Source of the DNA: Pararhodobacter sp.
GTDB taxonomy: Bacteria; Pseudomonadota; Alphaproteobacteria; Rhodobacterales; Rhodobacteraceae
Assembly: GCA_020832805.1 (NCBI GenBank)
Contig: JAFIED010000266.1
Span: 1-40,404, forward strand
Length of the DNA: 40,404 nucleotides
Direction: 5' to 3'
In this document: positions 1-7,990 of the stretch, one piece after another
How positions within the stretch are numbered: position 1 is the stretch's first letter
How the letters are laid out: every line of letters starts with the position of its first letter
The notes under the pieces: generated by a model
Told to the model about the DNA's origin: nothing
What the model saw: the letters and a program-made list of their open reading frames with translations, nothing else
The model's database searches: none
Program-made: the position numbers and the translations under genes

Positions 1-772
1 CGGCGCCCGTGCGCAGGGTGCCGCCGTTGGCCTCGATCAGCTTGCGGAAGGCCGCGACCGCGGCGCCGGCGCCGCCCTTGACCACGGGCGCGCCCGCCGC
101 CTCCAGCGCAAAGGCAATGACCTTGCCCATCTGGCCGGAATAGGTGGATTCCGGTGTCAGGCCCGTATGCAGGACCCAGGGCGCCCACAGGGCCTGTACC
201 TGATCGCTGTCATAGGTCGTTTCCAGCCAGCCCCGCGCCGGCATCAGCGCCTGACCGATCCAGGCGGCAAGTCCGCGCAGCCCGCGGCGGCGCGCCTGGC
301 CGAACATCAGCCTTGCGGTCTGCCATGACCACAACTCGCCGCCCAGCAGGGCAAACAGAAACGGCGCGTCCTTTTCGATGGCGCCGACATCGGCGGCATG
401 ACGGTCGCCCTCGCCCGGGGCCAGCGCATTCCAGGCCGCGATATTCGCCGCGCGGTCGGTGGTCAGAACCAGCGCGCTGCCATCAGGACGCAGCACGGCT
501 GTGGGGTGTTTCGTGTGGCAGAATTCCAGCCCGTGGCGGGCCAGATCCTCGCCCAGCGCAGCATGCGCGGGCGAGGTCAGGAACAGCACGAAGGTGGCGG
601 CCATCACGTCATGGCGAAAACCGGGCAGGGTGATTTCGTCGGTACGCATGCACCCGCCCAGCGTGGCCTCGCGCTCCAGCACCAGCACGCGCTTGCCCTT
701 TCTCGACAGCATTGCCGCCGCGACCAGCGCGTTGATGCCGGACCCGATGATGACGTGATCGACCGCCGCCAT
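1..772 (-). CDS. FAD-dependent oxidoreductase, phytoene-dehydrogenase-like (3' part outside window)
   Basis: About 257 N-terminal residues are visible; the gene runs off the left edge. The N terminus is a Rossmann dinucleotide-binding fold (VIIGSGINALVAAAML, then a basic/acidic strand end at VLVLERE) followed by the GG-motif LGGCMRTDEITLPGFRHD, typical of the COG1233 phytoene desaturase/amine-oxidase superfamily. ATG 772 lies 5 bases after the stop of the upstream cyclase gene; an in-frame GTG sits just before it at 775, so the two genes are probably co-transcribed. The protein is clearly paralogous to the flavoprotein at 1722-3293: both share the TLPGFRHD block, the HGLEF block and the W-L-E-T/E-T segment. 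It probably catalyses a flavin-dependent dehydrogenation or isomerisation. The substrate cannot be read from sequence, and carotenoid chemistry is not implied because no crt genes are present. Confidence 0.85.
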   Translation of the reverse strand, partial: MAAVDHVIIGSGINALVAAAMLSRKGKRVLVLEREATLGGCMRTDEITLPGFRHDVMAATFVLFLTSPAHAALGEDLARHGLEFCHTKHPTAVLRPDGSALVLTTDRAANIAAWNALAPGEGDRHAADVGAIEKDAPFLFALLGGELWSWQTARLMFGQARRRGLRGLAAWIGQALMPARGWLETTYDSDQVQALWAPWVLHTGLTPESTYSGQMGKVIAFALEAAGAPVVKGGAGAAVAAFRKLIEANGGTLRTGA

Positions 773-777
773 CACCG

Positions 778-1569
778 TCAGCCCTTTGGAACCAGCGCCA
801 GCGCCCGGATGGGCGAGCCGGTGCCGCGCGCGATCTTCAGCGGTGCCGCGATCAGGATCGCGCCCTTGGCCGGCAACTTGTCCAGATTGGCAAGGCTGGC
901 CAGACCAAAGCAGTTGTCACGGTGCAGGAAGTTATGCGCCGGGAAGGGCGGGTTCATGCCGCCGGCCTGGCCTGCATCGGTGCCGATGCACTGGCTGCCC
1001 CAGCCCACGATGCCCTTGGACAGCAGGTATTCCACGCATTCCGGCGTCGGTCCGGGCGAATGCGGCCCGTTCTCGTCGGTATTCAGGAACAGCGCCTCGT
1101 CATGGGCGCGCTTGTCCCAGTCGGTGCGCATGACCACCCATTCGCCCTTGCCGATCTCGCCATGCTCGGCCTCCCAGGCCTTTACATGTTCGGGCGTCAG
1201 CAGGAAGTCTGGGTTGTCGGCCGATTCCCTGGAACAGTCGATCACATTGACCGGGGCAACCACGCGCTGGATCGCCAGCGAGTCGGTAAAGCCGTCCTCG
1301 TAATCCTTGCCCGTGATCCAGTGGTGCGGGGCGTCGAAATGGGTGCCCGAATGCTCGCCCAGCACCAGCCAGTTCCATGCAAAGAACGGCCCGTCGGCGT
1401 CGTATTCGCTGATCTTGTGGATTTCCACCTTTGGGGTGTTCTTGGCAAAGTCAGGTGGCAGTTGCAGGATCGGTGTGTTGGGGCCCAGCGTGCCGGTGCA
1501 ATCCACCACCTCGATATCGCCCGAGGCCAGCGCCCCGGCGAGGGCCTGCAGTGTCTGTGATGCTGTCAT
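778..1569 (-). CDS. cyclase family protein (metal-dependent hydrolase, kynurenine-formamidase-like fold)
   Basis: A 263-residue protein of the cyclase family (PF04199 type). The diagnostic metal-binding motif HSGTHFDAPHHW is present, with further conserved pieces such as IGKGEWVVMRTDWD and GWGSQCIGTDAGQ. Family members are Mn/Zn amidohydrolases such as bacterial arylformamidase and isatin hydrolase. I chose ATG 1569 (MTASQTL) because AGGGAG lies 6-11 bases upstream; an upstream extension would run into the AT-rich promoter region. It is followed almost immediately by the flavoprotein gene ending at the left edge and diverges from a second flavoprotein gene at 1722. This context suggests a hydrolytic step in the same small-molecule pathway as the two flavoproteins. 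The exact substrate is unknown. Confidence 0.88.
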   Translation of the reverse strand: MTASQTLQALAGALASGDIEVVDCTGTLGPNTPILQLPPDFAKNTPKVEIHKISEYDADGPFFAWNWLVLGEHSGTHFDAPHHWITGKDYEDGFTDSLAIQRVVAPVNVIDCSRESADNPDFLLTPEHVKAWEAEHGEIGKGEWVVMRTDWDKRAHDEALFLNTDENGPHSPGPTPECVEYLLSKGIVGWGSQCIGTDAGQAGGMNPPFPAHNFLHRDNCFGLASLANLDKLPAKGAILIAAPLKIARGTGSPIRALALVPKG

Positions 1570-1721
1570 GGCGTGTACTCCCTGTTGCCTTTTCGCCTTC
1601 ACGATCAGTCTTGCCTGTTTCCGGCACGGCCGCGCAAGGGCCAGCAAGAATTTTGAGCATAAAATAATTCTGGACAAGCATCTGTGCGTTTGCAAGTATA
1701 AATTTATCTTTGGGGGCGGCC
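1570..1721. promoter_or_regulatory. divergent AT-rich promoter/operator region
   Basis: This 152-bp gap between divergent genes is much more AT-rich than the surroundings from about 1646 to 1710. It holds two dyads. At 1647-1671, AGAATTTT is followed by GAGCAT and then AAAAT-A-ATTCT (one bulged base). At 1698-1707 there is a perfect 10-bp palindrome ATAAATTTAT. The TATAAA at 1697-1702 is a possible -10 element for the rightward gene. Spacing to any good -35 is uncertain. The dyads are plausible operators for a local regulator, but none is encoded in the window. Confidence 0.5.
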
Positions 1722-3293
1722 ATGGCGCAGGAATTCGACGCGGTGATCATCGGGGCCGGGCACAACAGCCTGGCCTGTGCGGTGCACCTGGCCACGCGCG
1801 GCTGGTCGGTCGGCGTGTTCGAGCAGGCAGCCGAGCCTGGCGGCGCGGTGCGCACGGGCGAATACACATTGCCCGGCTTTCGCCATGACTGGGCGGCGAT
1901 GAACCTGTCGCTGTTCGCGGGCTCCGGTTTTTCCAAGAATTATGGTGCCGCGCTGGCCGCTCACGGGTTGGAATTCGTGCCGGTGTCAAAGCCCTTCGCC
2001 AGCGCCTTTCCTGATGGCCGCTGGTTGGGGGTCAGTACCGATGCGGCCGAAACCGTGGCGGGCATTGCCGCCTACTCGCCGCGCGATGCTGAAACCTGGC
2101 AGGCCCTGGCGCAGGCATTCCCGGGCGAGGCCGAACATCTGTTCGCGTTGCTGGCGGCGCCGATGAAAGCCCATGCAATTTCATCTTTCCTGTGGCGTCT
2201 GTGGCGGGCACGCAAGGCAGGCGGCGCGCTGGACATGGCGCGCTTTCTGGCGATGAGCCCGCGCGCCTGGCTGGAAGAGACGTTCGAATCGCCCCATCTG
2301 CGCGCCACGCTGGGCGCCTGGGGCATGCATCTGGATTTCGCGCCCGACATCGCGGGCGGTGCGCTGTTTCCCTATCTGGAAGCGATGGCGGGTCAGGCGT
2401 TCGGCATGGTGCTGGGCAAGGGCGGCGCCGATGCGATGATCCGCGCCATGGTGGCGGAACTGCAGGCGCGCGGCGGGCAGGTGGTGTGCGGTGCGCGGGT
2501 GGCGCGAGTGCTGCATGCGGGCGGCAAGGCCAGCGGGATCGAGCTGGCAGACGGCAGCCGGGTAACGGCGCGGCGCGCAGTCATCGCCAATGTCGCGCCT
2601 GGCGCCCTGAATGGGCTGACCGGCGGCACGGGGAATGCCGGGTTCGACGGCAGGATGGCCGCCTTTCGCCACGCACCCGGCACGATGATGCTGCATCTGG
2701 CGATGGATGGGTTGCCGGACTGGGCGGCGGGCGAGGCACTGAAATCCTTTGCCTATGTCCATCTCGCCCCCTCGCTGGACCAGATGGCGCGCACCTATGC
2801 GCAGGCCAAGGCCGGGCTGTTGCCCGATGAGCCGGTGATCGTGGTGGGCCAGCCCACGGTATTCGATCCATCGCGGGCGCCTGACGGCAAGCATGTGCTG
2901 TGGATGCAGGTGCGCATGGTGCCCGGTGTCATTCTGGGCGATGCTGCGGGGCAGATCAGCGCCACCGACTGGGCGCAGGCCGCCGAACCGATGGCCGATC
3001 GCGCGCTGAGCATCCTGGAACGGTATGCCCCCGGCGCGCGCGACAGGATTCTGGGACAACGCATTGTCAGCCCGGCCGCGCTTGAGGCCGACAATCCCAA
3101 TCTGGTCGGCGGCGATCAGGTCTGTGGCAGCCACCATCTGTCACAACACTTTCTTTTTCGGCCGGCGCGGGGTTACTCTGACGGGAGTACGCCCATCGCC
3201 GGGCTGTACCTGACCGGCGCAGGTGTCTGGCCGGGCGGCGGTACCGGGGCGGGGCCGGGATTTCTGCTGGCGCAAAAGCTGGCGGGCAAATGA
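1722..3293 (+). CDS. FAD-dependent oxidoreductase, phytoene-dehydrogenase-like
   Basis: A 523-residue flavoprotein of the COG1233-like superfamily. An N-terminal dinucleotide-binding motif (VIIGAGHNSLACAVHL, residues about 7-22) and the GG doublet (EPGGAVRTGEYTLPGF) bind FAD. The C-terminal end carries the usual FAD-closing segment GLYLTGAGVWPGGGTGAGPG. The length matches full-length family members. ATG 1722 was chosen over an in-frame TTG 12 bases upstream because GGGGGCGG sits directly before it and the first residues lead straight into the Rossmann strand. It is paralogous to the truncated flavoprotein at the left edge and is followed 35 bp later by an ABC importer binding protein on the same strand, so an operon is likely. 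The substrate is unknown; I infer an oxidative step on the imported compound. Confidence 0.88.
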   Translation: MAQEFDAVIIGAGHNSLACAVHLATRGWSVGVFEQAAEPGGAVRTGEYTLPGFRHDWAAMNLSLFAGSGFSKNYGAALAAHGLEFVPVSKPFASAFPDGRWLGVSTDAAETVAGIAAYSPRDAETWQALAQAFPGEAEHLFALLAAPMKAHAISSFLWRLWRARKAGGALDMARFLAMSPRAWLEETFESPHLRATLGAWGMHLDFAPDIAGGALFPYLEAMAGQAFGMVLGKGGADAMIRAMVAELQARGGQVVCGARVARVLHAGGKASGIELADGSRVTARRAVIANVAPGALNGLTGGTGNAGFDGRMAAFRHAPGTMMLHLAMDGLPDWAAGEALKSFAYVHLAPSLDQMARTYAQAKAGLLPDEPVIVVGQPTVFDPSRAPDGKHVLWMQVRMVPGVILGDAAGQISATDWAQAAEPMADRALSILERYAPGARDRILGQRIVSPAALEADNPNLVGGDQVCGSHHLSQHFLFRPARGYSDGSTPIAGLYLTGAGVWPGGGTGAGPGFLLAQKLAGK

Positions 3294-3328
3294 CAAGCAA
3301 CAAACGACCAACCAATGGGGAAACCACG

Positions 3329-4870
3329 ATGAAGATGAAACGCAGAACGCTATTGCAGATGTCGGCGGCATCGGTTGCGGCGGGCATGACCGGCACCCTG
3401 GCCCTGCCGCGCGCCCTGCGCGCGCAAGCGATCGACGATCTGGTCATCGCCTATAACGTCAACCTGCCTAGCTGGGACCCCACCACCGGCCCCTCGGCCG
3501 TGAACCCCACCATTCAGGGCCTCTATCAGTCGGTTTTCGATCAATACATCCTGCAGCAGCCGGACCTTTCGCCGGCGCCGGGCCTGTTGACCGACTGGGG
3601 CTGGAACGAAGACCGCACCCAGGTCTGGATGGAGGTGCGCGAGGGCGTCAAATGGCATGACGGGTCGGACTTTACGGCGGAAGATGTGCGCTGGTCGCTT
3701 GAGCGTGTCTCGCGCGAGGAGACGGGCAGCCCCATGCAGTTCGTCTGGGGTACGCTGGCCAACCACCGGGTAGAGGGGAACCGGGTGATCGCCGATGTCG
3801 CCCAGTTCGACCCCACGATCTTCAAGTGGATGTATTTCCTGACCGGCTATGTGCTGCCGAAGGATTATTACGAGCGTGTCGGCGCTGCGGGGTTCGAGGA
3901 AGCGCCCATCGGCACCGGCCCCTATATGGTCGAACAGTACGAGCGCAACGCCTTCGTCCGGCTGCGCGCCAACCCCGACTACTGGGGCGGGGCACCCGAG
4001 TTCGAGACGGTGACGATCCGCTTTGTCACCGACTCGGCCTCGCGCGTGGCCGAGATCGAATCCGGGCGCAGCCATGTCACGCTGGAAGTGCCTTATGACG
4101 AATACGACCGCCTGCGCGCCCGTCCCGGTCTGGCGGGCAGCGATCTGCCGATTTCCGACATCGCCATGATCTTCTTCTCCAACCGCGATGCGATGACGGA
4201 TCCGAATGTGCGCAAGGCTGCCGTGCATGCGGTGGACAAGCAGTTGATCATCGACCGGTTGCTGGACGGCTATGGCGTGGCGCTGCACACGCTGGAAACG
4301 CCGGAATACCTGGCCTTCGACCCCACGATCGAGGTGGAATACAACCCCGATCTGGCGCGCGAACTGCTGGCAGAGTCGGGCTATTCCACCGACAACCCGG
4401 CACGGTTTACCATTCAGACCACGCGCGGCTACAAGCCCAAGGATTACGAGATGATCCAGGCCATCGTCGGCATGTGGCGCCGCGTGGGCATCGAGGCCGA
4501 GATCGAGGTCTACGAGGTGGCGCGCCATTTCGAGCTGCGCGCGGCGGGCGAACTGGCGCCGGCGGCCTTTTACAACTGGGGCAATTCGGTGGGCGACCCC
4601 ACGACATCCACCGGCTTTGCCATGTTCGGCCCCAGCCCGCATTCGGCCTGGTCCAGTGATGATCTGGATGCGATGATCGGCCCGCTGTGGGGCGAGGCCG
4701 ATGAGGACGCGCGCATCGAGGGCTGGAAAGCTGTCAGCCGCCATATCGCGGAAAACGCCTATGTCCTGCCGATCCTGCAATATGTGCAGCCCGTTGTGCA
4801 TTCCGAGCGCGTGAATGTCACGCAACACGCATCCGGCGCCCTGTTGCCGCATCTGATGACCCGCGCCTGA
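3329..4870 (+). CDS. ABC transporter substrate-binding protein, family 5 (peptide/opine/nickel type)
   Basis: A 513-residue periplasmic binding protein. The start (MKMKRRTLLQM) follows GGGGAAACC; an earlier in-frame ATG at 3290 would overlap the flavoprotein and lacks the signal architecture. Residues about 4-34 form a Tat-type signal: KRRTLLQ, a hydrophobic Ala/Gly-rich stretch, then LRAQA as the likely cleavage site. The mature part shows the family-5 features: PSWDPTTG near the N terminus, LTDWGWNEDRTQVWMEVREG, VKWHDGSDFTAEDVRWSLER, and PIGTGPYMVEQYERN in the middle. It delivers its ligand to the permeases encoded at 5246-7097. Family 5 covers peptides, opines, glutathione, nickel and sugars, so the ligand cannot be named. 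A hairpin just after the stop probably gives this gene more transcript than the downstream transporter genes. Confidence 0.93.
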   Translation: MKMKRRTLLQMSAASVAAGMTGTLALPRALRAQAIDDLVIAYNVNLPSWDPTTGPSAVNPTIQGLYQSVFDQYILQQPDLSPAPGLLTDWGWNEDRTQVWMEVREGVKWHDGSDFTAEDVRWSLERVSREETGSPMQFVWGTLANHRVEGNRVIADVAQFDPTIFKWMYFLTGYVLPKDYYERVGAAGFEEAPIGTGPYMVEQYERNAFVRLRANPDYWGGAPEFETVTIRFVTDSASRVAEIESGRSHVTLEVPYDEYDRLRARPGLAGSDLPISDIAMIFFSNRDAMTDPNVRKAAVHAVDKQLIIDRLLDGYGVALHTLETPEYLAFDPTIEVEYNPDLARELLAESGYSTDNPARFTIQTTRGYKPKDYEMIQAIVGMWRRVGIEAEIEVYEVARHFELRAAGELAPAAFYNWGNSVGDPTTSTGFAMFGPSPHSAWSSDDLDAMIGPLWGEADEDARIEGWKAVSRHIAENAYVLPILQYVQPVVHSERVNVTQHASGALLPHLMTRA

Positions 4871-4883
4871 ACAGGCGCGCGGC

Positions 4884-4915
4884 GGGCCGGGCACGCGCCC
4901 CGGCCCACCCCTTTT
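4884..4915 (+). terminator. GC-rich hairpin plus short T run after binding-protein gene
   Basis: GGGCCGGG (4884-4891) pairs perfectly with CCCGGCCC (4899-4906) across a 7-base loop, followed shortly by CTTTT. It lies 13 bp after the stop of the binding-protein gene. Such hairpins inside ABC operons usually attenuate transcription or protect the upstream mRNA, raising the ratio of binding protein to permease. It could be a true terminator if the downstream genes have their own promoter. Confidence 0.6.
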
Positions 4916-4925
4916 CCAGGCTCCC

Positions 4926-5245
4926 TGACAGGCTGCTGAAAACGTGCCTTACTCTCACCTCTCCAAGCTTTCAGCCCGAAAATTGTTCCTTGGCACGCTG
5001 GCCAAAGGTCTCGCCCGGGCGACCAGCCCGGGCGGCGCCCGACCCTTCCCATGGGAGGGCGCATTGCGACGGTCCAAGAAGCAGAGCCGCTTCAGGGACT
5101 TGGCTACCATAAACCGCTGCAGCCCGAGCGTTCCGATACGCCTCCCCAGGGTCGGGCGCCTCCCTCACCGCGCTGAGAAATCCAATGGCATGGAACAGTT
5201 TTTCGTAGCGGTTCGGTCCATGTTCCTTTTCCGGCAGCCCGCTTG
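4926..5245. other. unassigned ~320-bp element, possible IS remnant or MITE
   Basis: This gap between the binding-protein and first permease genes is unusually long for an operon of this type. The left end (CAGGCTGCTGAAAAC, about 4928-4942) is similar to the reverse complement of the right end (TTTTCCGGCAGCCCGC at 5227-5242). They share GGCTGC, a G and AAAA with one gap, an imperfect terminal inverted repeat. The interior contains local GC-rich palindromes, for example CGCCCGGGCG at about 5013-5022. One minus-strand frame stays open from 4971 to at least 5240 but gives no protein I recognise. No transposase motif is seen and I cannot identify flanking target duplications. It may be a miniature element, a decayed insertion, or an ordinary leader. 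It ends at the permease start codon, so no ordinary ribosome-binding site remains there. Confidence 0.35.
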
Positions 5246-6253
5246 ATGCTTGCCAGACGTATCCTGACCCGGCTGCTGACTACGCTGGTCACGCTTCTTG
5301 GCGTGTCCATCGTGGTGTTCGTGGTCATCCGCGTGGTGCCCGGCAACCCCATCGCCATGATGCTGCCCCCCGGCGCCACCCCGGCCGATATCGAGCGGCT
5401 GAACGCGCTCTACGGCTTTGACCGGTCCATCCTGGCGCAGTATTTCATCTGGCTGGGCGGCGTGGTGCAGGGCGATTTCGGCACCTCCATCCAGACCCGC
5501 CAGCCGGTTCTGGGGCTGGTGCTGGGCCGGCTGCCCGCAACGCTGGAACTGGCCATCATGGCGCTGGTCATCGCCGTTGTCATCGGCGGGTTTCTGGCCC
5601 TGACCGGCACGCGGCTGCGCGGCACGGCAACCGAAGGCGCCATCGACGTGGGCAACGGCATGGCGCTGTCGGTGCCGGTTTTCCTGTGGGGTCTGGTTCT
5701 GATCCTGCTGTTCGGCGTGCTGTGGCCCGTGTTCAACATCTCCGGCCGCATTTCGCCGCATCTGGTGCAGGAGTTCCACACGCGGTTCTTCCTGTTCGAA
5801 AGCGTGCTGCGGCTGCGTTTTGATCTGTGGCTGGACCTGATGCGCCACATGCTGATGCCGGCGCTGGCGCTGGCCATCCCGTTGGCCGCCATCATCGGGC
5901 AGCTGCTGAAGCAAAGCCTGAAAGAGACGATGCATCTGGATTACGTCACCCTGGCCCGCACCAAGGGCTATGGCGAGAACCATGTGATCGTGCGCGAGGC
6001 GCTGCGCAACGCCATCCTGCCCACGCTGACGCTGATCGGCGTGCAGTTCACCTTTCTGATCGGCGGCACGGTGATCATCGAGCGGCTGTTCAGCTACGAG
6101 GGTCTGGGCAACATGGCCATCGATGCCGTGATCAACCGCGACCTGCCGCTGATCCAGGGTATCGTGATCATCTTTGCGCTGCTGTTTACCGTGATCAACC
6201 TGATCGTGGACATGCTGTATACCGTCCTGAACCCGAGGCTGCGTCATGGTTGA
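5246..6253 (+). CDS. ABC transporter permease, DppB-like
   Basis: A 335-residue inner-membrane permease of the DppB/OppB/GsiC type. The N-terminal membrane segment (LLTTLVTLLGVSIVVFVVIR) is followed by VPGNP, a hallmark of this subunit. It also has YGFDRSILAQYFIWLGGVVQGDFGTS and the coupling EAA loop near VREALRNAILPTLTLIG (about residues 250-266). It forms the translocation pore with the DppC-like subunit that follows, with which it overlaps by 8 bases. ATG 5246 is the natural start; a TTG codon sits directly before it. There is no convincing Shine-Dalgarno sequence, because the bases upstream belong to the unassigned element. Translation may therefore be weak or depend on that element. Confidence 0.93.
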   Translation: MLARRILTRLLTTLVTLLGVSIVVFVVIRVVPGNPIAMMLPPGATPADIERLNALYGFDRSILAQYFIWLGGVVQGDFGTSIQTRQPVLGLVLGRLPATLELAIMALVIAVVIGGFLALTGTRLRGTATEGAIDVGNGMALSVPVFLWGLVLILLFGVLWPVFNISGRISPHLVQEFHTRFFLFESVLRLRFDLWLDLMRHMLMPALALAIPLAAIIGQLLKQSLKETMHLDYVTLARTKGYGENHVIVREALRNAILPTLTLIGVQFTFLIGGTVIIERLFSYEGLGNMAIDAVINRDLPLIQGIVIIFALLFTVINLIVDMLYTVLNPRLRHG

Positions 6254-7097
6254 CGCGCGCGGCATGGTGCGTCGCCGGCTGGGCCTGCGGCTGTGGCTGT
6301 CCGGCGGCTGGCTGGTGCTGCTGGCGCTGGCGGCGCTGCTGGCACCCTGGATCGCGCCGCACAACCCGCTGGAGCAGGATCTGTTCACCAGCCGCCTGCC
6401 ACCCTTCTGGATGGCCGGGGCCGAGCCCGGCTACTGGCTGGGCACCGACAGCCTGGGCCGCGATGTGCTGTCGCGCATCATCCATGGTGCCCGCGTGGCG
6501 CTGATCGTCGCGCTGATCGCCGGCACCGCCACCATGCTGATCGGCGCCACGCTGGGGCTGATTGCCGGCTATTATCGCGGCTGGGCCGATATGGTGATCT
6601 CGCGGCTGATCGACATCTGGATGGCCTTTCCGCCGGTGCTGTTCGCCATCCTGCTGATCGCCGTGCTGGGCACCGGCCTGACCTCGGTCATCATTGCCAT
6701 CGTGGTGATCGACTGGACGCGCTTTGCCCGCGTTGTCCGGGCCGAGGCGATGGCCCAGGGCGCGATGGACTACGTGGCCTCGGCCCAGGTGGCGGGCCAG
6801 CGGCGGCTGGGGATCATGCTGCGCGAAATCCTGCCCAATGTCCTGCCCACCATCGGCGTTCTGCTGACGCTGGAAATGGGGATCGCCGTGATCGTCGAGG
6901 CGATCCTGAGTTTCGTCAACCTGTCGATCTCGTCCGATGACCCCACCTGGGGCGGCATGATCGCCGAGGGGCGCACGGCGCTGCACCGCAGCTGGTGGGT
7001 GCTGGTGTTCCCGCTGATCGCGCTTTTCCTGACCGTCCTGTCCTTTTCGCAACTGGGCGAGGGGCTGAAGGACCGCTTCGATCCGGTGCTGCGATGA
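6246..7097 (+). CDS. ABC transporter permease, DppC-like
   Basis: A 283-residue inner-membrane permease of the DppC/OppC type. After a first membrane segment (about residues 17-36, ending LLAPWIAPHNP) it has the subunit signature WLGTDSLGRDVLSRIIHGARVAL, then five more membrane helices. The EAA coupling loop lies at AGQRRLGIMLREILPNVLPT. The C terminus LSFSQLGEGLKDRFDPVL is typical of the family. It overlaps the preceding permease by 8 bases and its stop overlaps the next ATG (ATGA), which shows translational coupling through the four-gene transport block. It partners the DppB-like subunit and docks onto the two ATPases that follow. The family assignment is firm; the substrate is not known. 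Confidence 0.94.
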   Translation: MVDARGMVRRRLGLRLWLSGGWLVLLALAALLAPWIAPHNPLEQDLFTSRLPPFWMAGAEPGYWLGTDSLGRDVLSRIIHGARVALIVALIAGTATMLIGATLGLIAGYYRGWADMVISRLIDIWMAFPPVLFAILLIAVLGTGLTSVIIAIVVIDWTRFARVVRAEAMAQGAMDYVASAQVAGQRRLGIMLREILPNVLPTIGVLLTLEMGIAVIVEAILSFVNLSISSDDPTWGGMIAEGRTALHRSWWVLVFPLIALFLTVLSFSQLGEGLKDRFDPVLR

Positions 7098-7990
7098 GTG
7101 CCTATCTGTCGATCCGCAACCTGTCTGCCGTGCTGAAGGGTGCACCAAAAGGCACGCCACGCCTGTTACGCTCGGTCTCGCTGGATGTGGCGGCGGGCGA
7201 GGTGCGCGGGCTGGTCGGCGAATCCGGCGCCGGCAAGTCGATGATCGGCAAGGCGGTGCTGGGTATCCTGCCGCGCGCGGTGCAGGTGATCGAGGGCGAG
7301 ATATGGCTTGATGGCGTGGACCTGCTGCGCATGACACCCTCTGAACGCCGTCGCCGCATCGGCGCCAGCGCTGCGCTGATCCCGCAAGACCCGATGACGG
7401 CGCTGAACCCCTCGCGCCGGATCGGCCCGCAGATCACCGACCGGCTGGTGGATATCCTGGGTTGGACCCGCGCCGATGCCGAGGCCCGTGCAAGGGAACT
7501 GCTGGACGAGGTGCGCATCCCCGATCCGGCCCGCGTCATGCGCAGCTATCCGCACGAATTGTCGGGCGGGATGCGCCAGCGCGTTCTCATCGCCTCGGCC
7601 TTTGCCGCCGAGCCAAAGATGATCGTCGCCGACGAGCCCACCACGGCGCTGGATGTGACGGTGCAAAAGCAGATCCTGCGGCTGATCGCGCAGATGCAGG
7701 CCCGCCACGGCACGGCGCTATTGTTCGTGACCCATGACCTGGGCGTGGTGTCAAAGGTCTGCGACACGCTGTCGGTGCTGTATGCCGGCAAGGTGGTCGA
7801 GGATACGCGCGTGCGCGATTTCTTTGCCGCGCCAGGGCACGCCTATTCCGCTGCCCTGCTGGCCGCGACGCCGAAATACACCGACCCCGATGCCGGGCTG
7901 AACCCGGTGCCGGCCGCGGTGATCGAGGCCGTGCAGGCCGAGGTGGCGGCAGCCGAGGCCGCATGGCGCAAAGGGGGCGCGCATGGCTGA
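7094..7990 (+). CDS. ABC transporter ATP-binding protein, DppD-like
   Basis: A 298-residue cytoplasmic ATPase of the dipeptide/opine importer family. The Walker A motif GESGAGKS is at about residues 42-49. The Q-loop is in ALIPQDPMTALNPSRRIG, the signature LSGGMRQRVLIA follows, and Walker B is MIVADEPTTALD, then the switch histidine in LLFVTHDLG. The C-terminal tail after HAYSAALLAATP is the usual extension of these ATPases, but it lacks the multi-cysteine motif found in iron-sulfur-containing members. The start at 7094 overlaps the permease stop as ATGA. It pairs with the second ATPase at 7983 to form the nucleotide-binding heterodimer. Confidence 0.94.
   Translation: MSAYLSIRNLSAVLKGAPKGTPRLLRSVSLDVAAGEVRGLVGESGAGKSMIGKAVLGILPRAVQVIEGEIWLDGVDLLRMTPSERRRRIGASAALIPQDPMTALNPSRRIGPQITDRLVDILGWTRADAEARARELLDEVRIPDPARVMRSYPHELSGGMRQRVLIASAFAAEPKMIVADEPTTALDVTVQKQILRLIAQMQARHGTALLFVTHDLGVVSKVCDTLSVLYAGKVVEDTRVRDFFAAPGHAYSAALLAATPKYTDPDAGLNPVPAAVIEAVQAEVAAAEAAWRKGGAHG

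Noticed and set aside
1-783. Plus-strand open frames at the left edge
   Set aside because: The minus strand encodes a continuous flavoprotein through the edge; the plus-strand translations are Arg/Pro-rich noise.
5165-6388. Long open frame antisense to the first ABC permease
   Set aside because: It is a shadow of the high-GC permease gene: Gln/His/Asp-rich composition without any domain, fully overlapped by a clear membrane protein on the other strand.
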